DNA of 64,000 nucleotides from Eonycteris spelaea (taxonomy: Eukaryota; Chordata; Mammalia; Chiroptera; Pteropodidae): NCBI GenBank assembly GCA_003508835.1, contig PUFA01000203.1:526501-590500 (forward strand). Direction: 5' to 3'. Of this stretch, positions 34,038-46,070 are shown one piece after another; positions within the stretch are counted from its first letter, which is position 1, and every line of letters begins with the position of its first letter. The notes beneath the pieces were generated by a model, which was not told the DNA's origin, searched no databases, and saw only the letters and a program-made list of their open reading frames with translations. Position numbers and translations under genes: made by a program.

Positions 34038-37000
34038 ATGCTGCTGAGGCTCTTGCTGTTGACCTGCGGTGAGTAGGACAGCCCAAGGCGGGTGTGCGCC
34101 TTGTCAGGAGCAGGGGGGCTGTCCCTGGGCTCCCCGGGGCTGGCTCTCTGCCGGGCGATGCCCAGCTCTCTGCTTCCTCCCCCGGGCTCAAGTCAGGCAG
34201 ACAGTGGTAGGTGCTGGAAGCCGGGTTTTTTAAAAGAAAATGATCGTTTTAGCTTCTCTGATGTAGGAAGTGCTCACTGCCTGTGTCTCCTTCTCCTTGT
34301 CATTGCTGGCTTTGTTCCTGGTGTCTTCGGCAGGCACAGAGGGAGCTTGCTTGCCCCTCTTGCCACAAACGTTGTTTCCCTTTATCTTCTCACGACCACC
34401 CCATCCCTCCTGTCAAACCCTAGAACTTACTGCCAACAGCCGCCCTCTCCCAAACCTTTGCTGTCAGCCTGCTGCCCTTCGCGCGCAGTGCACACACACA
34501 CACACACACACGTGCGCTGAACACGGGTGTCCCCACACACTCTGCCTGGTCTTTGCACCCTGGGGTGACTTCTCCGCTGTGAAGTACTGCCCTCCTGTGC
34601 TCACCGCTCACAGCACTCAGGCTCGAGTCCCTCACAGCGGTCCCCCGGTCACCCCTCTGTCCCTCGTCCCTCTGGCACTCACCAGCTAACGTGCTCGCCT
34701 GTGTGCTTTACACCTGTGCCCACACAGCTGGCCGTGACCGCAAACGAAAGGCCTGGCCCTGCTGCTTTGCCCCCCTGAGACGCGGGCCACGGCCTCAGGT
34801 GGCCGCGAGCAGCCCAGGCGCCTCCCGCACCCTCTCGGCCCGCGCTCTCTGTCTCGATGGCCACCGTGTCACCCCTTCTCCCAGTGACTCAAACTCCTCC
34901 CTTCTCACTCTCGGTTTATAATTTTGACTCACATTTCACTGAGAAAATAAGAGCAGCCAGAAGAAAACGTCCTCGCCGTCACTGCTGTCCACCAGCCCGT
35001 CCACTCTGCACCACGCACCCTGCCTTCCCTCCCCGTGGTGGCCGTGCCGCCCCTGGGCCTGCCCAGGACAGGGCTCGCCTCCCGCACCTCGGGCCCCAGA
35101 CTCTTGCTTTTCCCAAAACTCTGCTCCATTGTCAAACCCTTTCTCCATTCTGGGCGATTCCCGTAAATACATAAACGTGCTGTAAGATATTTCGTCTTCG
35201 ACTAACTGAAATGTGACCTGACATCCCCTCATTGGCTGCAACACGCTTCTGTCCCCCTTTACAAAGTTTCCCATGAATTGCCATGTTTATGTCATCCCCC
35301 CGATCCTTTTTTTAAGTTTTATTTTTAATTTACATGACAGTAAGATTCTTTTTTTTTTTTTTTTGGACACACTGACTGCAATTTCTGACAAGGGTTTAGA
35401 GTCATGGGGCCTCCCCCCCAAACACCCAGCAGGCCCTGCGCTCCAATTTCACGCAGGTCCCCACTCCCTTGACACCTATCTGAATAGTCACAACCACCCT
35501 CAAACGGTGAGTCACTCGCTCTCTGCCTCACTCTGCGGGCAGCACTGAGCGCTCTCGGAAATCCTGGCGCACTTCTGCGAGCTTGCTCTCTGCCCCTCCC
35601 GAGCAAACGCCCAGACCCCAGACCGCCATCCAGCCTAGTGCTCAGAATCACTTGTTGTCCAGGCGAATAAAGAGGGATGGCGTTCACGCCGGCTCCCTTC
35701 GCCCACCCAGGAACTGATTATTCAGATGAGCATCTAACCTGAGGGAAGCACGTCCCATGCTGAGCAAGGGCTTAAACAGGCAATGAGAATGAGACGCTCA
35801 TTACCTGAGCGTTAAACTCTGGGCACTGTTCTAGCGCTTCATGGCCATCGGTGGCTTTGACCCTCATGCACCCCTCATGCACTCCGTTTCACAGAGAAGG
35901 TAACTAGAGCAGAGAGGGGAGCACCTGCCCAGGTCACACGGCGGAGGAGGGAGTGCCAGGGTTCAAACCGGGTCAGCTGCCTGCAGAGCCTGCACTGTCC
36001 CCAGGGTTGTCCGTTCTTGCTATTATCCCGTAACGCTAGGGGCAGCTCCTATCAGAGACTCCCGGGGGAATCTGCGTCCCTTCTCCGAGCTCGGCCTCCT
36101 CTGGTCTGAGCTTGGCAGATAAGGGGCATCGCGTCCCAAGCAGTAGCCCTCTCGTGACTGCTGTCGCCGCAGCTCGGCCAGGCTAGAGCTGGACCAGCCA
36201 GACCTTGAAGAGGAGGGGATGCAAACCAGGGGCTGGAAGAACGGCTGCTGAGTGGTTCTAGGAGGGAGGCCCCTGGAAATTGTTTATAAGCACAGAGCGA
36301 ACGTTGTGCCACTTCGTGGGCATTCTGTGGGGGGCGCGGATGTGGGGGAGGAAGAGGAGGAGAAAACGGGGAATGGAAGGGGGGATGGGCCAGGAAGAGG
36401 AGGGGACAGGAGGTGAGGCTGGAGCGTGGGGCTGGGGCCGGGCCTGGGGGAGTCTGGGGCCTGCTGCCCGCACTGACCTCTGCTGAATTCTCCCCCAGCT
36501 CCGCTCTGCGAACCGACGGTGAGTTGCGCTTCCCCGTCTGCTGCTGTGGGTGTCTTGACACATGGGCCAGGCCGGAGGCCTGTGGTTGGCCGTCTGACAC
36601 CTGGGGACAGTGCCGAGGCATGCAGACCCCGGTGGCCCCTGGCGTGGTCACAGCATCTGCTGGCCCTGGCCGCCCGGTGGGGTGCAGGTCTGGGTCTGCC
36701 GTTCTCAAGACCACAGTCCTGTTCCGGGAGGTTCCAGCTCAGGGGAGGAGACGCTGTTCACGTGACAAAGCCGGGGTGCCCGACCGACATGACGAGAAGC
36801 TCTGCCCTCCCAGCCTCAGGGGCTTCAGGGCCTCTGTGCCTCCTTCACTGGCTGCTCCACCAGGAGCGCTGGACAGAAGCCAGAGTCACACGTGCACAGG
36901 GAACGCACAGTCCTGGGCTGCAAGCAGGAGCGACCGCCACCACCCGCCTCGTCTCCCCCGCGAGGCCTGTCCCCCGTGTGACCCGTCCCCCCGTGTGGCC

Positions 37001-40000
37001 CGTCCTCCGGCGTGGCCTGTCCCCTGGTGTGGCGGGCGCACACTGACCCATCACCCCGCCCCTGTTCGGCCTCACCTTCTGCAGGCAGAGGGAGGAGGCG
37101 GTTTCCCCAGGACGACTCCCAACGTGGGTTTGAACCCAGTGCAAGTCAGAACAGCCCTTTCGGACATGAAATTTTAATCACAAGGCTAAGAGAGGTGATC
37201 CTGTCACCCGAGGACGTGGGCTGCTGCGGGACAAGGGGACGCACGGGCAGGGGTACCCATGACCCACGATTTGGAGCTGGCCCAGCCCCGTGGGGCCCCC
37301 ACCTGCCAGCTGTCCAGGCCTCACGCAGCCTGTGTCAAAGCCATGGGGCCTGGCGCCCTGTCTCAGCGCAGGCAGAAACCCAAAGCCACACCCCGGATTC
37401 GAAGACCAGGCACCCGCCGCGGGCCTTGCCAACTCCGAGCCAGGGCACAGGCGCCCTGCTCCGTCTGATGTTGGCCCCCGGCCCCTTCAGGGAGCGGCTG
37501 CCGGTGCCCAGTGCCTCCGCCTCCCCTGCTGTGCCCAGGCCCTGAGGCCGCTGCTCCTCAGTGCTCCTGGGACTCGTTTCTCTGAGGAGCGACGGTGGCG
37601 CCAACGTGCAGGCCCGGTCAGCCCAGCACAGGGCATGCGTTCCCACGACGTCCTCGGCCGGCGTTTCAAAAGTTCCAGGGATGACAGATAGTCGCCCAAG
37701 GGTCACCTCTCAGTGACCTAAACACTTGGCACGTTCACATGGGCAAGAGAAAAAAAGGCTTTTCTGAGGAAAAGTCTTAGAATTTCCCAAATAGCCAAGG
37801 CGCTGTGGGCTGGACCAGCGAACCCCACAGAGCCGGCGTCACCGGGGATTTTGGTGGGCGGTGTGGATGGTGGCGAAAGCTGAACACAACCTCAGCCTCT
37901 TAAATCCACCCCGGAAAAGGGTCCCAGGGGCCTCGGGGCTGCGGCCCGAGGGTGAAGGTTAAACTTTCCCCTTGTGCTGTGGTGCCCACGGAGGTTTGTA
38001 GGGGCGCCGTGCGGGCGTGGACCCGGGGCGTGTCCAGGTGAGTGTGGCCTCTCCCCTCCGTCAGCCGTGGCGGGCAGGAGAATCTGTAAGTCTGTCCCAG
38101 ACTGGCCAGGCCTCTGGGTGCGTCCGAGATGTCGGGGTTGGGGGGTAGGGGGCGGGGAAGTGGGTAACCGAGTGGCTGACAAGAGGGGGAAATGAAATAC
38201 GTTCACTTTTCCTAAAACCTCTCAAGCTTCCTCTTCTCCAATGCCAGCCTCAGTGACAATTGTCACTACCCCTGCACTGTCTGCAAAAGTGGTCTTGACT
38301 CACGGGTGGAACCTTCAGTGAGTGAGGACCATGTGGACAGGGAAGGTGGCTCACGTGGGAGGTGGCGCCACACGGGGCGGGACGTGCTGGCAAAGGGGAG
38401 CCCGCGGGCCGCTTGCGGGGGACGCGAGGGCAAGTCTGTGTGTCCACTTGGCTGGGTCTCGATCTGGTTTCAAACGCTGCCCAGGAACCCTGAACCCCAC
38501 TGCCCTCGACTGTGCACTTGCTTCTTCTCTCTAGTGCTGCTCCTGAGGGCCAGGCCCCCCCAGCCCACTGAGGGGACCGCAGTGACGCTGACGTGTGAGA
38601 GGAGGCCTCCTCTGCCCCAGGCACATGTCCCACTCCAGTTCCGCTTCTTCAGAGACGACCGGGCCCTGCAGCCGGGCTGGAGCAGGTCCCCAGAGCTCCA
38701 GGTGGCCGCCGTGTGGAGCGAAGACTCAAGGTCCTACTGGTGTGAGGCTCAGGCCTCTGGCTCCATGGTCGGAAGGAGCAGGCCCATCCAGGTCCAAGTG
38801 CAGAGTGAGTCCCCAGTGAGGCCAGGGGGCGGGGGCGGGGCGGGGCCTGGGGGCGGGGCCTGGGCCGGCCTGGGGCGGGGCTTGGGTCCGGCTCCCCACC
38901 CCCTGTGCTGTTCCAGAGCAGCAGGGGCTGTCTGGAGGCGCACCCCAACTGCTGCCTGTCAGAGCGTGGGCGACCTTCCCTCTCCCGGCTCTTCGCGTTG
39001 GAGCGAACGGGACATTCAGAAAGTGCCCTGCGTGTCTTCACTGGGCTGCAGAGCGGCACGGCCCTGACACGCAGCAGACGTTGCGCGGGCACCTGGACAC
39101 CGAGGGTGACATGTTCGGTGGCCACGCGGGGCCGACTCATGCCAGGACATTCAGAGCAAGGGGAAACACAGCCGAGGTGGGAAGCCGAGGCGTCAGGGCT
39201 CATGGAAGGGAGTGGGGCCCGACTGAGAAATAAAAAGAAAAGGTGGGGTCCTGTGACCCCCAAGCCACACGGTGCCAGGTCAGCGCTGACGCATCTGACG
39301 CGTACCCAGTCCCGGCCCGGGAGCCCTCTGTGCCACAAAGCCCGTGTCCATCACCTCCAGAAGGCAGGGCTTTCCCGCACTCACTCGGAACTCAGCGTTG
39401 GCGAAGGTGGGCCACAAACACACGCATGTGCGCACACACAAGTGCACAGACATGCACACTCACACGCACGCATTCACATCACACACTCACGTGGACACAC
39501 GCACACACATGTGCACAGATATGCACGCACGCATGCATGCAGACGTGCACCCATGCACATACATGCACGCTCACATGCACGCATGCACATGCAAATGCGT
39601 TCACATGCATGCAAACACACGTACACACACACACACCACCAGGCAGCGGCCCTGCTCCGGCGCAGCACTGGAACCAGCATTCAAACCCAGGCAGGGGGAC
39701 TGGCAGCCGGGACTCGGAGCCATGTCCCTGTGCCTTAGAGAACACTAGCTTGGCTTCTCAGGGTTCTGGGAGCACCGCCGTCTGGGGGAGAGGCGATGCT
39801 GCCTCCTCCGTGCTGGCACTGTGGTGTCCTCGCCATCAGCCCACGCAGCACCCACTTCAGTCAGCGGAAAGCCCGCCCACCCCCACTGAACCATGTGAAT
39901 CATGGACTCGGCCCAAGGCCGCCCCCAGGGCGGGGACCCCGACTCTCTGTCCCTGAACCCTCCATACTCAGGCCCCTGTGTCATCCTGTTTGTGCAGGAG

Positions 40001-43000
40001 TCTCTGTCTACAACGTGAGCTTAGAGACACGGCCCCCAGGGGGACGTGCAGTGGAGGGACAGAAGCTGGTCCTTGTCTGCTTGGTGGCTGGGGGCACAGG
40101 AGACATCACCTTTGTCTGGTACAAAGGGGCCTTGGGTCTAACCCTGGAGGCGAAGACCCAGCGCTCCCTGACGGCAGAGTTCGAGGTTCCTGCGGTGAAG
40201 GAGAGTGACGCGGAGCAGTATTACTGTGCGGCCGACAACGGCCGCGGCCCCTGTCTCAGCGGGCTGGTCAGTGTCACTGTCACAGGTACGGCCCCCTGCC
40301 CCTCGGCCCTCCAGCAGGGCCCACATGGGGCCATGTTCTCCTGGCCCCCAAGGACGTTAAAGGAGGCTGAAGCTCTGTGGGCAGAAGTTTATGAGTCTGG
40401 TCGCTCAGGCCCATCAGAGTCCACCTGACCGCCCACCACTCCCGCCCCGCAGTCCCCGCGTCACGCCCCGTCCTCACCGTCGGGGCCCCCGGGGCCCGCA
40501 CCGAGCCCGGGGACATGCTCCAGCTTCACTGTGAGGCCCCGAGAGGCTCGCCGCCCATCCTGTACCGGTTTTACCACGGGGACGACGCCCTGGGGAGCAG
40601 CCTGGCCCCCTCTGGAGGAGGCGCGTCCCTCAATCTCTCTGTGACCGAAGAACATTCTGGAAACTACTTCTGCGAGGCTGATAATGGCCTGGGGGCCCAG
40701 CGCAGTGAGGTGGTGACATTCAACGTCACAGGTGTGGCTCAGGCTGCAGAAGTGCCTCAGTCAGGGCCCCTCGCCTAGCGTCTGGGGAGAGGGACTCTGA
40801 CCTGGTGCGCTTCTGGTCGTGCCACCGATGGGGCTTTGGCAGCTGATGCTGTGCTGGGAGGTGTCTGAGGGGGGATGGGGGACATGGGGACTGGCCTTCA
40901 GCAGTGACAAGCTGCAAGTCCCTAGGCAATCGGTCTCACCACACCCTCCCCTCGAAGAGCAGCCCTTGACCTTGAGGCAGCTCAGACATCTGTCCCCCAA
41001 GTCCAGGCCCTCCTCCTCGGCCACTCATGCCTGGCTTTTCCCTTCAGTGCCACAGCGGACAGAAAGGGACATACTTTGGTCATCGTCGGGGGGCTGCTCG
41101 GCACCCTGGGTCTCAGCGTAGCAGCCCTGTTACTTTACTGTTGGCTCAAGAGAAAAGTAGGTTAGTATTTACAGAGATGGGCGTTTCGTTGCTGCGACCT
41201 TTGTTGGATCTATGACACCGCACGGTCAGGGACATTGCTGTACTGCCACGGCCCGGGGCCTGCGAGCCCAGCAGGGGCCAACGCCCAGCAGCGGGCGGAG
41301 TTCTCTGGCCTCTAGTGTTCCCAGCTGAGTTCAGCTCAGACCCTGTGCTCCTGAGGTTTACCTATTGAAGCTATTTACATAACTGGTGACTGCTATTTAC
41401 ATGACAGAGAGAGCCTTGGTCAGCAGGCAGGGGATGCCTCCTCGCAGCTCACTCACCCTAATCACCTGCTTGCTCCCCCTGGAGCTCTGGCGCCCGACCA
41501 CGTCCCCTCCCCCGCCCCGTCCCCAACATTCTACCCCTGGCTGCACCTGTCAGCTCACCTGGCCGCACCTGTCAGCTCACCTGGCCGCAAGGCCTGCAGT
41601 TCCATTACGCGTCATCAGAGAGCCGCGCGCTGTTCCGTGCCGCTCTTTCCCACAGCCGCGATGACATGCCGAGTCGCGTGCTCTGCCTTCGTCTCCACGC
41701 TGGAGACGGGCGGAGGGGGCAGGGGGACAGTCCCGTTCGCACCCCGAGGTGCTCATCTGTGGGCCCCTCGCCCCAGCCGTGACGCGGCTGCAGCAGGGCC
41801 TGCTCCTGGGGGCACGTGTCATGACGCGCCTGGGTGGTGTGGCCGCGTCGCGGGTGTGGGGTCTCAGAGAGCCCCCCGCTCCAGGGTCTCTCACTGGGAA
41901 GCCTGCTCGATGGTTCGAGACCTGAGTCTCTTCATCCGTGAGATGGAGGGTCTGCCTGAATGGGCGCCGAGTTGTCCCCTGGGCACGCGGTGGCACCTGT
42001 GACAGGCGGGAACGCCGGGCGCGGGCTCCCGACTGACATGTGCTCGTGTTTCTGTCTTGCAGGAAGACGTCCAGCCGGCGACGCGCCCAGGTGAGGCCTC
42101 TGCTTCCTCTGTCAGCACCCATCACGCAGGAAAGCTTACTTAAAAATTCAGCCTGTCCTCTCTCGAGAGCTTTTTTCGTATTATCTCCCAAACTGCCAGT
42201 CCAGAGCTCTGGCACTGGCGACTGTGAATGTGCATTTGCTGCTCTTCTTCTTTTATATGTTAACTTATCGATTTACATCCTTTCATTATTCTTCCTGATA
42301 CATCTCCTCCACCAAATCTGCAGAATCAGGAGGTCACATTACTTTGATCCATTTCATTCGTTCAGTCGCCCAGCGTCTGAGGGTCTGTAAGTCGCTCTGT
42401 AGAGTGCTGAAAGGCATGAAAATACGGGGAAATCTCGAGAGTCGTAAAGGACTTGGAACAGTTAAGGGATGTGCACGTCTCGCAGGCCAGAGAGTAACGA
42501 ATGTGCTGAAAAGTTTGACGATAACATCGTCCAAAAGTTTAGAGGGAGGAAAGGTTGTTAAAATGCTTCCCTGCGGGACATCAGCGTTCAGTGGACACAT
42601 GTTACGGCTGGTCATTGCCTCTGCCGACAAAGCCGAATTCACTCCCGGCACCGAGCTGGCTCCTCCGGGGTGCGACCCCGCCGACCCTGTCCCCTGCAGA
42701 GGCGTGTTCCGCCTGCCGCGGGTCTTCCAGCCGGCGCCTCGGCGTTTCTTCGTGCACATTCGCTGAGGACCTGCGCTGTGAATGCCCCAGTTCTGGGCAG
42801 AGCGACACCCCAGGGAGCCGGTGGGGGAAGGACCTCACCCTCTGGGAGGTCACACTCTGGTGACACGCTCTGTGCCCAATGCAGCCCCAGAAGAGGGTTT
42901 GGACCATCAGCCGCGCCGACTGCTCATGTCCCCGGAAACACGAATTCCACTCAGGATGCTGCCTCCCAGCGCTTGCCCCGGTCAGTGTCGTACTCGCGAC

Positions 43001-43684
43001 CCTGGCAGGCCGGACATCCAGGGCATCTGAGTGCTGCCCCGGATGGACCGCATGTGTTTCTGTGTTTGCAGGAGCCCGCCCGTCCCCCACCCAGAGAAGC
43101 CACGTACCTCAACTCAGCTGTCCCCGTGCGTCCACGGCCCACGTACGAGAACGGTGAGACTCCCGGGCGACCTGCCCGCGGGAGGTGGAGTGATGAGTGT
43201 CTGCTGGCTGTGGCGACCCTGTGGTGCTCCGGCCACCCCGCAGACAGATGGCCCTCCGTCCTCAGGGCTGTGATGGGGGCGGGCGAGGTCAATGGCAGGA
43301 AGGAGGCGCTGTATGGCGGTGCCTCTTTCTTCTCTTGCAGTGAACGTCGGAGGCGGAGACGAGATTTACTCTCTGGTGTATCACCTGCAGCAGGAGCAGC
43401 CGTCGGCAGCAGGTGCGGCATGGCTGTCGTCCTTCCCGGGACCGAGCCGCCGGGCTGCGGCCATGTGCGGGCATTGCTGCCTCGGCCCTGGGAGCGCCGT
43501 GAGCGCAGCTGGGCCTGAAGGCGGGACGGTGGCCCGGACCCTGCCCGAGGCCCGCCCGGTGCTGGTGCCACTCTGCCCGGCTCGTCTGTGTGTCCCACCC
43601 CGCAGCCAGGCGAAGCAGCGCAGATGGCGGCTTCTGCCCGTCCCCTTGGCGTGACGCTGCGTTCTCCGTAGCCCTCCCCCCCCG

Positions 43685-43729
<45 letters not shown>

Positions 43730-44912
43730 GCTGTGGCCCTGTCCCACGCACGGGGCCCGGGCGTGCCGGGAGGTATAAATGCCGGGAGGGACCCGCTCGC
43801 CTCCCTCCCCCAGGCTGCGATTCCCCTGGCCGGAAGGCAGTCGCATTTGACAGGTGGAAAAGTGAGGCGGGGAGGATTAATGGAAATGGGAGTGGACAGG
43901 AGAGGAAGACGCCTCTGTCAGCCCCGCCTAGCGACGGGCCTTGAGTGTAAGTGGGACCTCACGGCCATGCTTTTCCCCGCAGCAACCCCTGAGGACAGAA
44001 CCCGAGGACAAGGTGAGTGGGGCCGCGTCTCGCCCCTTCCTCCACGTGCGTTCTCCCCCTCTCCCGGGGGCTGGCCGTGCACTTCTTTAAATGATGGCCA
44101 CCGCGGTCTGCCTCCTCCCTTATCCCGCGTGCAGTGGGGATGAAACGCTGGGCTAGAACAGTGACGTGCCACCGTACGGGGGGACACCCGGGAGGCTCAC
44201 GTCCACCTGTCCTTTAGCCATGGACACAGGGCGGCTCGTGACCAAACCGCAGCGTAAGCCCCGTCTGAGAGTCCCAGTGGACACACAGCTGAGCTGCAGG
44301 TTAACCACGCAGGACCCCAAATTAGCAGTGAAGGAAGCCACACCGATAGTGACTCCGATCAGTAAAACTCAGCAGTTTCTAACCGTCGAGGAATCCACCA
44401 CTGATGATTCAAAAACGCTTTCAGAAAATTGCAAAACACTCCAACTCCGCATGCACGCAGGTGCTTTAGGATTCTGTCTAGTGTGGGGTGACAGCCAGTT
44501 GTCTCAGGACTGAATTCAAGTCTTTGGCAAACTCCTGTGACACGCTAAATTCAGTTTCTGAATACAAAATCCTGACATTCTTAAAAGAGCGAGAGCCCAC
44601 GGAACGGCCTGATGGGGGCCCAGAATCTGGGAGGAAGCCCGGCCGGGCTGCCTGTCCACCTTCGGGCAGGGGTGCCCCTGGAGCCCGGCTGTGGGGTGCA
44701 GGCCCTTGGAACCCAGCCTGGGGCCTCACTACAGAGCACACGCACCTCGACCCCACACAGCGGGCCGGTGCGGGGAGAGCTGGTGGGAGGGTGCCCTGCC
44801 CAGCGCCCCGCTCCGGCCCACCCTGTGCCTTCGCTCCTAGTACTCAGCGGTCATCTACGCGGGACTGAAGAAGCCGTGCGTGACCGACGAGGACTACGAG
44901 GACGCCATGTGA
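34038..44912 (+). CDS. FCRL1: FCRL1, Fc receptor-like 1
   Basis: A B-cell surface co-receptor with three Ig domains. Exons: 34038-34068 and 36499-36518 (split signal peptide MLLRLLLLTC+APLCEPT), 38535-38804 (D1), 39998-40285 (D2), 40453-40731 (D3), 41048-41160 (transmembrane), then cytoplasmic 42063-42090, 43072-43153, 43341-43412, 43983-44012 and 44848-44912. Ig cysteines are visible in VTLTCE/SYWCEA (D1), LVLVCL/YYCAAD (D2) and LQLHCE/YFCEAD (D3). The tail carries tyrosine motifs TYLNS, TYENV, EIYSLVY and VIYAGL and ends DEDYEDAM, as in human FCRL1 (DVDYEDAM). Frame breaks of one base are implied in the signal mini-exon (20 nt where 21 is normal), the transmembrane exon (113 nt) and exon 43072-43153; elsewhere the frame is clean. 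The last exon is assigned the acceptor before 44848 because that keeps phase. I am confident of identity, but less sure that the sequence as given encodes the full protein. Confidence 0.9.
34489..34512. repeat. (CA)n microsatellite
   Basis: About twelve CA units in the first FCRL1 intron. Confidence 0.9.
35795..36005 (+). repeat. MIR SINE, plus strand
   Basis: A diverged MIR with 'gggcactgttctagcgcttc', 'tttcacagagaaggtaacta' and 'caggttcaaaccggg'-like ends, in the first FCRL1 intron. Confidence 0.65.
36966..37033. repeat. 17-bp minisatellite, four units
   Basis: Four consecutive 17-bp units of the type 'ctgtcccccgtgtgacc', each slightly varied, in the FCRL1 intron after the mini-exon. Confidence 0.85.
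38824..38884 (+). other. G-quadruplex-prone tract after the FCRL1 D1 exon
   Basis: Many runs of four or more G separated by one to four bases begin about 20 nt after the D1 donor, on the coding strand, so they would also be present in the pre-mRNA. Confidence 0.7.
39415..39635. repeat. CA/GCAC-rich minisatellite
   Basis: About 220 bp of imperfect 'cacacatgcaca'-type repeats in the FCRL1 intron between D1 and D2. Long open frames across it are low-complexity artefacts. Confidence 0.9.
41543..41586. repeat. 22-bp tandem duplication
   Basis: Two copies of a 22-bp unit starting 'gcacctgtcagctcacctgg', in the intron after the FCRL1 transmembrane exon. Confidence 0.85.
43686..43727. repeat. (CA)21 microsatellite
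   Basis: An uninterrupted CA run of about 21 units in the intron between FCRL1 cytoplasmic exons 43341-43412 and 43983-44012. It is likely to be polymorphic. Confidence 0.95.
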
Positions 44913-45879
44913 AGCGCGGGGCCGCCCGTGCAAGCCGCCCGCGGCCTGAGCGCGTCCCGCAGAGACCCGGGACCTGCCTCCTCGCTCGCCTCGTCAGGTG
45001 CTGTCCTCCACGACACCTGCTCACAGAGGCGGCGGCTCGCTCCCTGGAGGGACCCCGGGGCAGGGCCGACATGGGGGCAGGAGACGGAAGGACTTTGGCC
45101 CCCGACCCGGTTCCTGCGGCGTCTCTCAGACCCAGGTCGAATGGTGCTCTGGCTTCTTTTCACGAGAGGAAAGAGGGCAGGAGACGAGAACTTGGGACCT
45201 TGGGTGGAGGGACCGTGAGGCCCAGGGAGCACGGAGCCGGGGGAGTGATTTCGTGGGGCGGCTCCATCCGCAGAGCTGCGTCCCTCGTTCTGTCCAGGTG
45301 CTTCCTCTGCTCAGCTGTCGCTGACCCCAGCCTGTCCCTTAGGATAACCAGCCCGCCTCTCCGTGAGAGATGTGGCTTGGCGCACTTGGGGTCACTGTCA
45401 CCAACCCAGGATGAGAGCAAAGTTACACAGAAAGTTATGGTAGTGACACGCGATTTTAGTGACATCTTTTGTATGACGGGCCTGGATGCCCCGTGTTTAT
45501 GACGAGATATAATCTTTGTACGTTTCACCACAGCCAAAGTTCTGAATTTGTTGCCGCCTCTAGAAACTTTATGAAAATAATCTTTTTAAAAAAATGCAAA
45601 CATTTTAAAAACATGTAATAATAGGGTTTGGCGCTTGTATTTTCATTTTGAATCTCTCGTACACCGACTCTTACAAAGCGATTTGAAGCATGTGATGTAG
45701 AAAGGTGGCCCCCCCTGTGCCAGTTCTGTGAGGCGACGTTAAGAGCCTCGCCCTGCAGGTATTTTTCTATTTTTGTACAAACATTGACACGTACGTGTAA
45801 ATATACAAATACGTAGAAATATACCCATTTAGGAAACCATCGTGAACCATTCTCATCTGTGTGTAGATCTATCACACTA

Positions 45880-46070
45880 TTTGAAGAGGCTGGTAAAATA
45901 CACACAGCATAACATTTGCAGCCTGAACCCTTTCACGGACACTCTCGGTGCCCTTCGAGACAGTCACGGTATGCTTGAACCCTTTCAACCGCCGGCGGAC
46001 AGCGAGGTGGTTTCCAAAACTGTTATGAAACCAACATCACACATCCGTGTACCAACCCAGGTACACATTC
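45880..46070. repeat. L1M-like fragment
   Basis: The segment 'ggtaaaatacacacagcata' followed by diverged but collinear text to 'gtttccaaaactgttatg' resembles a common old L1M 3'-region sequence. Orientation and subfamily were not assigned. Confidence 0.4.

Noticed and set aside
38306..39067. A 253-codon frame around FCRL1 D1 read as one exon
   Set aside because: Only 38535-38804 has Ig homology and is bounded by good splice sites. The rest is GC-rich intron that happens to be open.
39243..39956. His/Thr-rich open frame of 237 codons
   Set aside because: It is the translation of a CA-rich minisatellite.
42951..43751. Antisense frames with Cys/Val-rich ends opposite FCRL1 cytoplasmic exons
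   Set aside because: The Cys/Val runs are the CA microsatellite read on the other strand, and no homology is visible.
44841..44847. Acceptor at 44840 for the last FCRL1 exon
   Set aside because: It would put the YEDAM tail out of phase. The next AG, before 44848, keeps phase without any indel.
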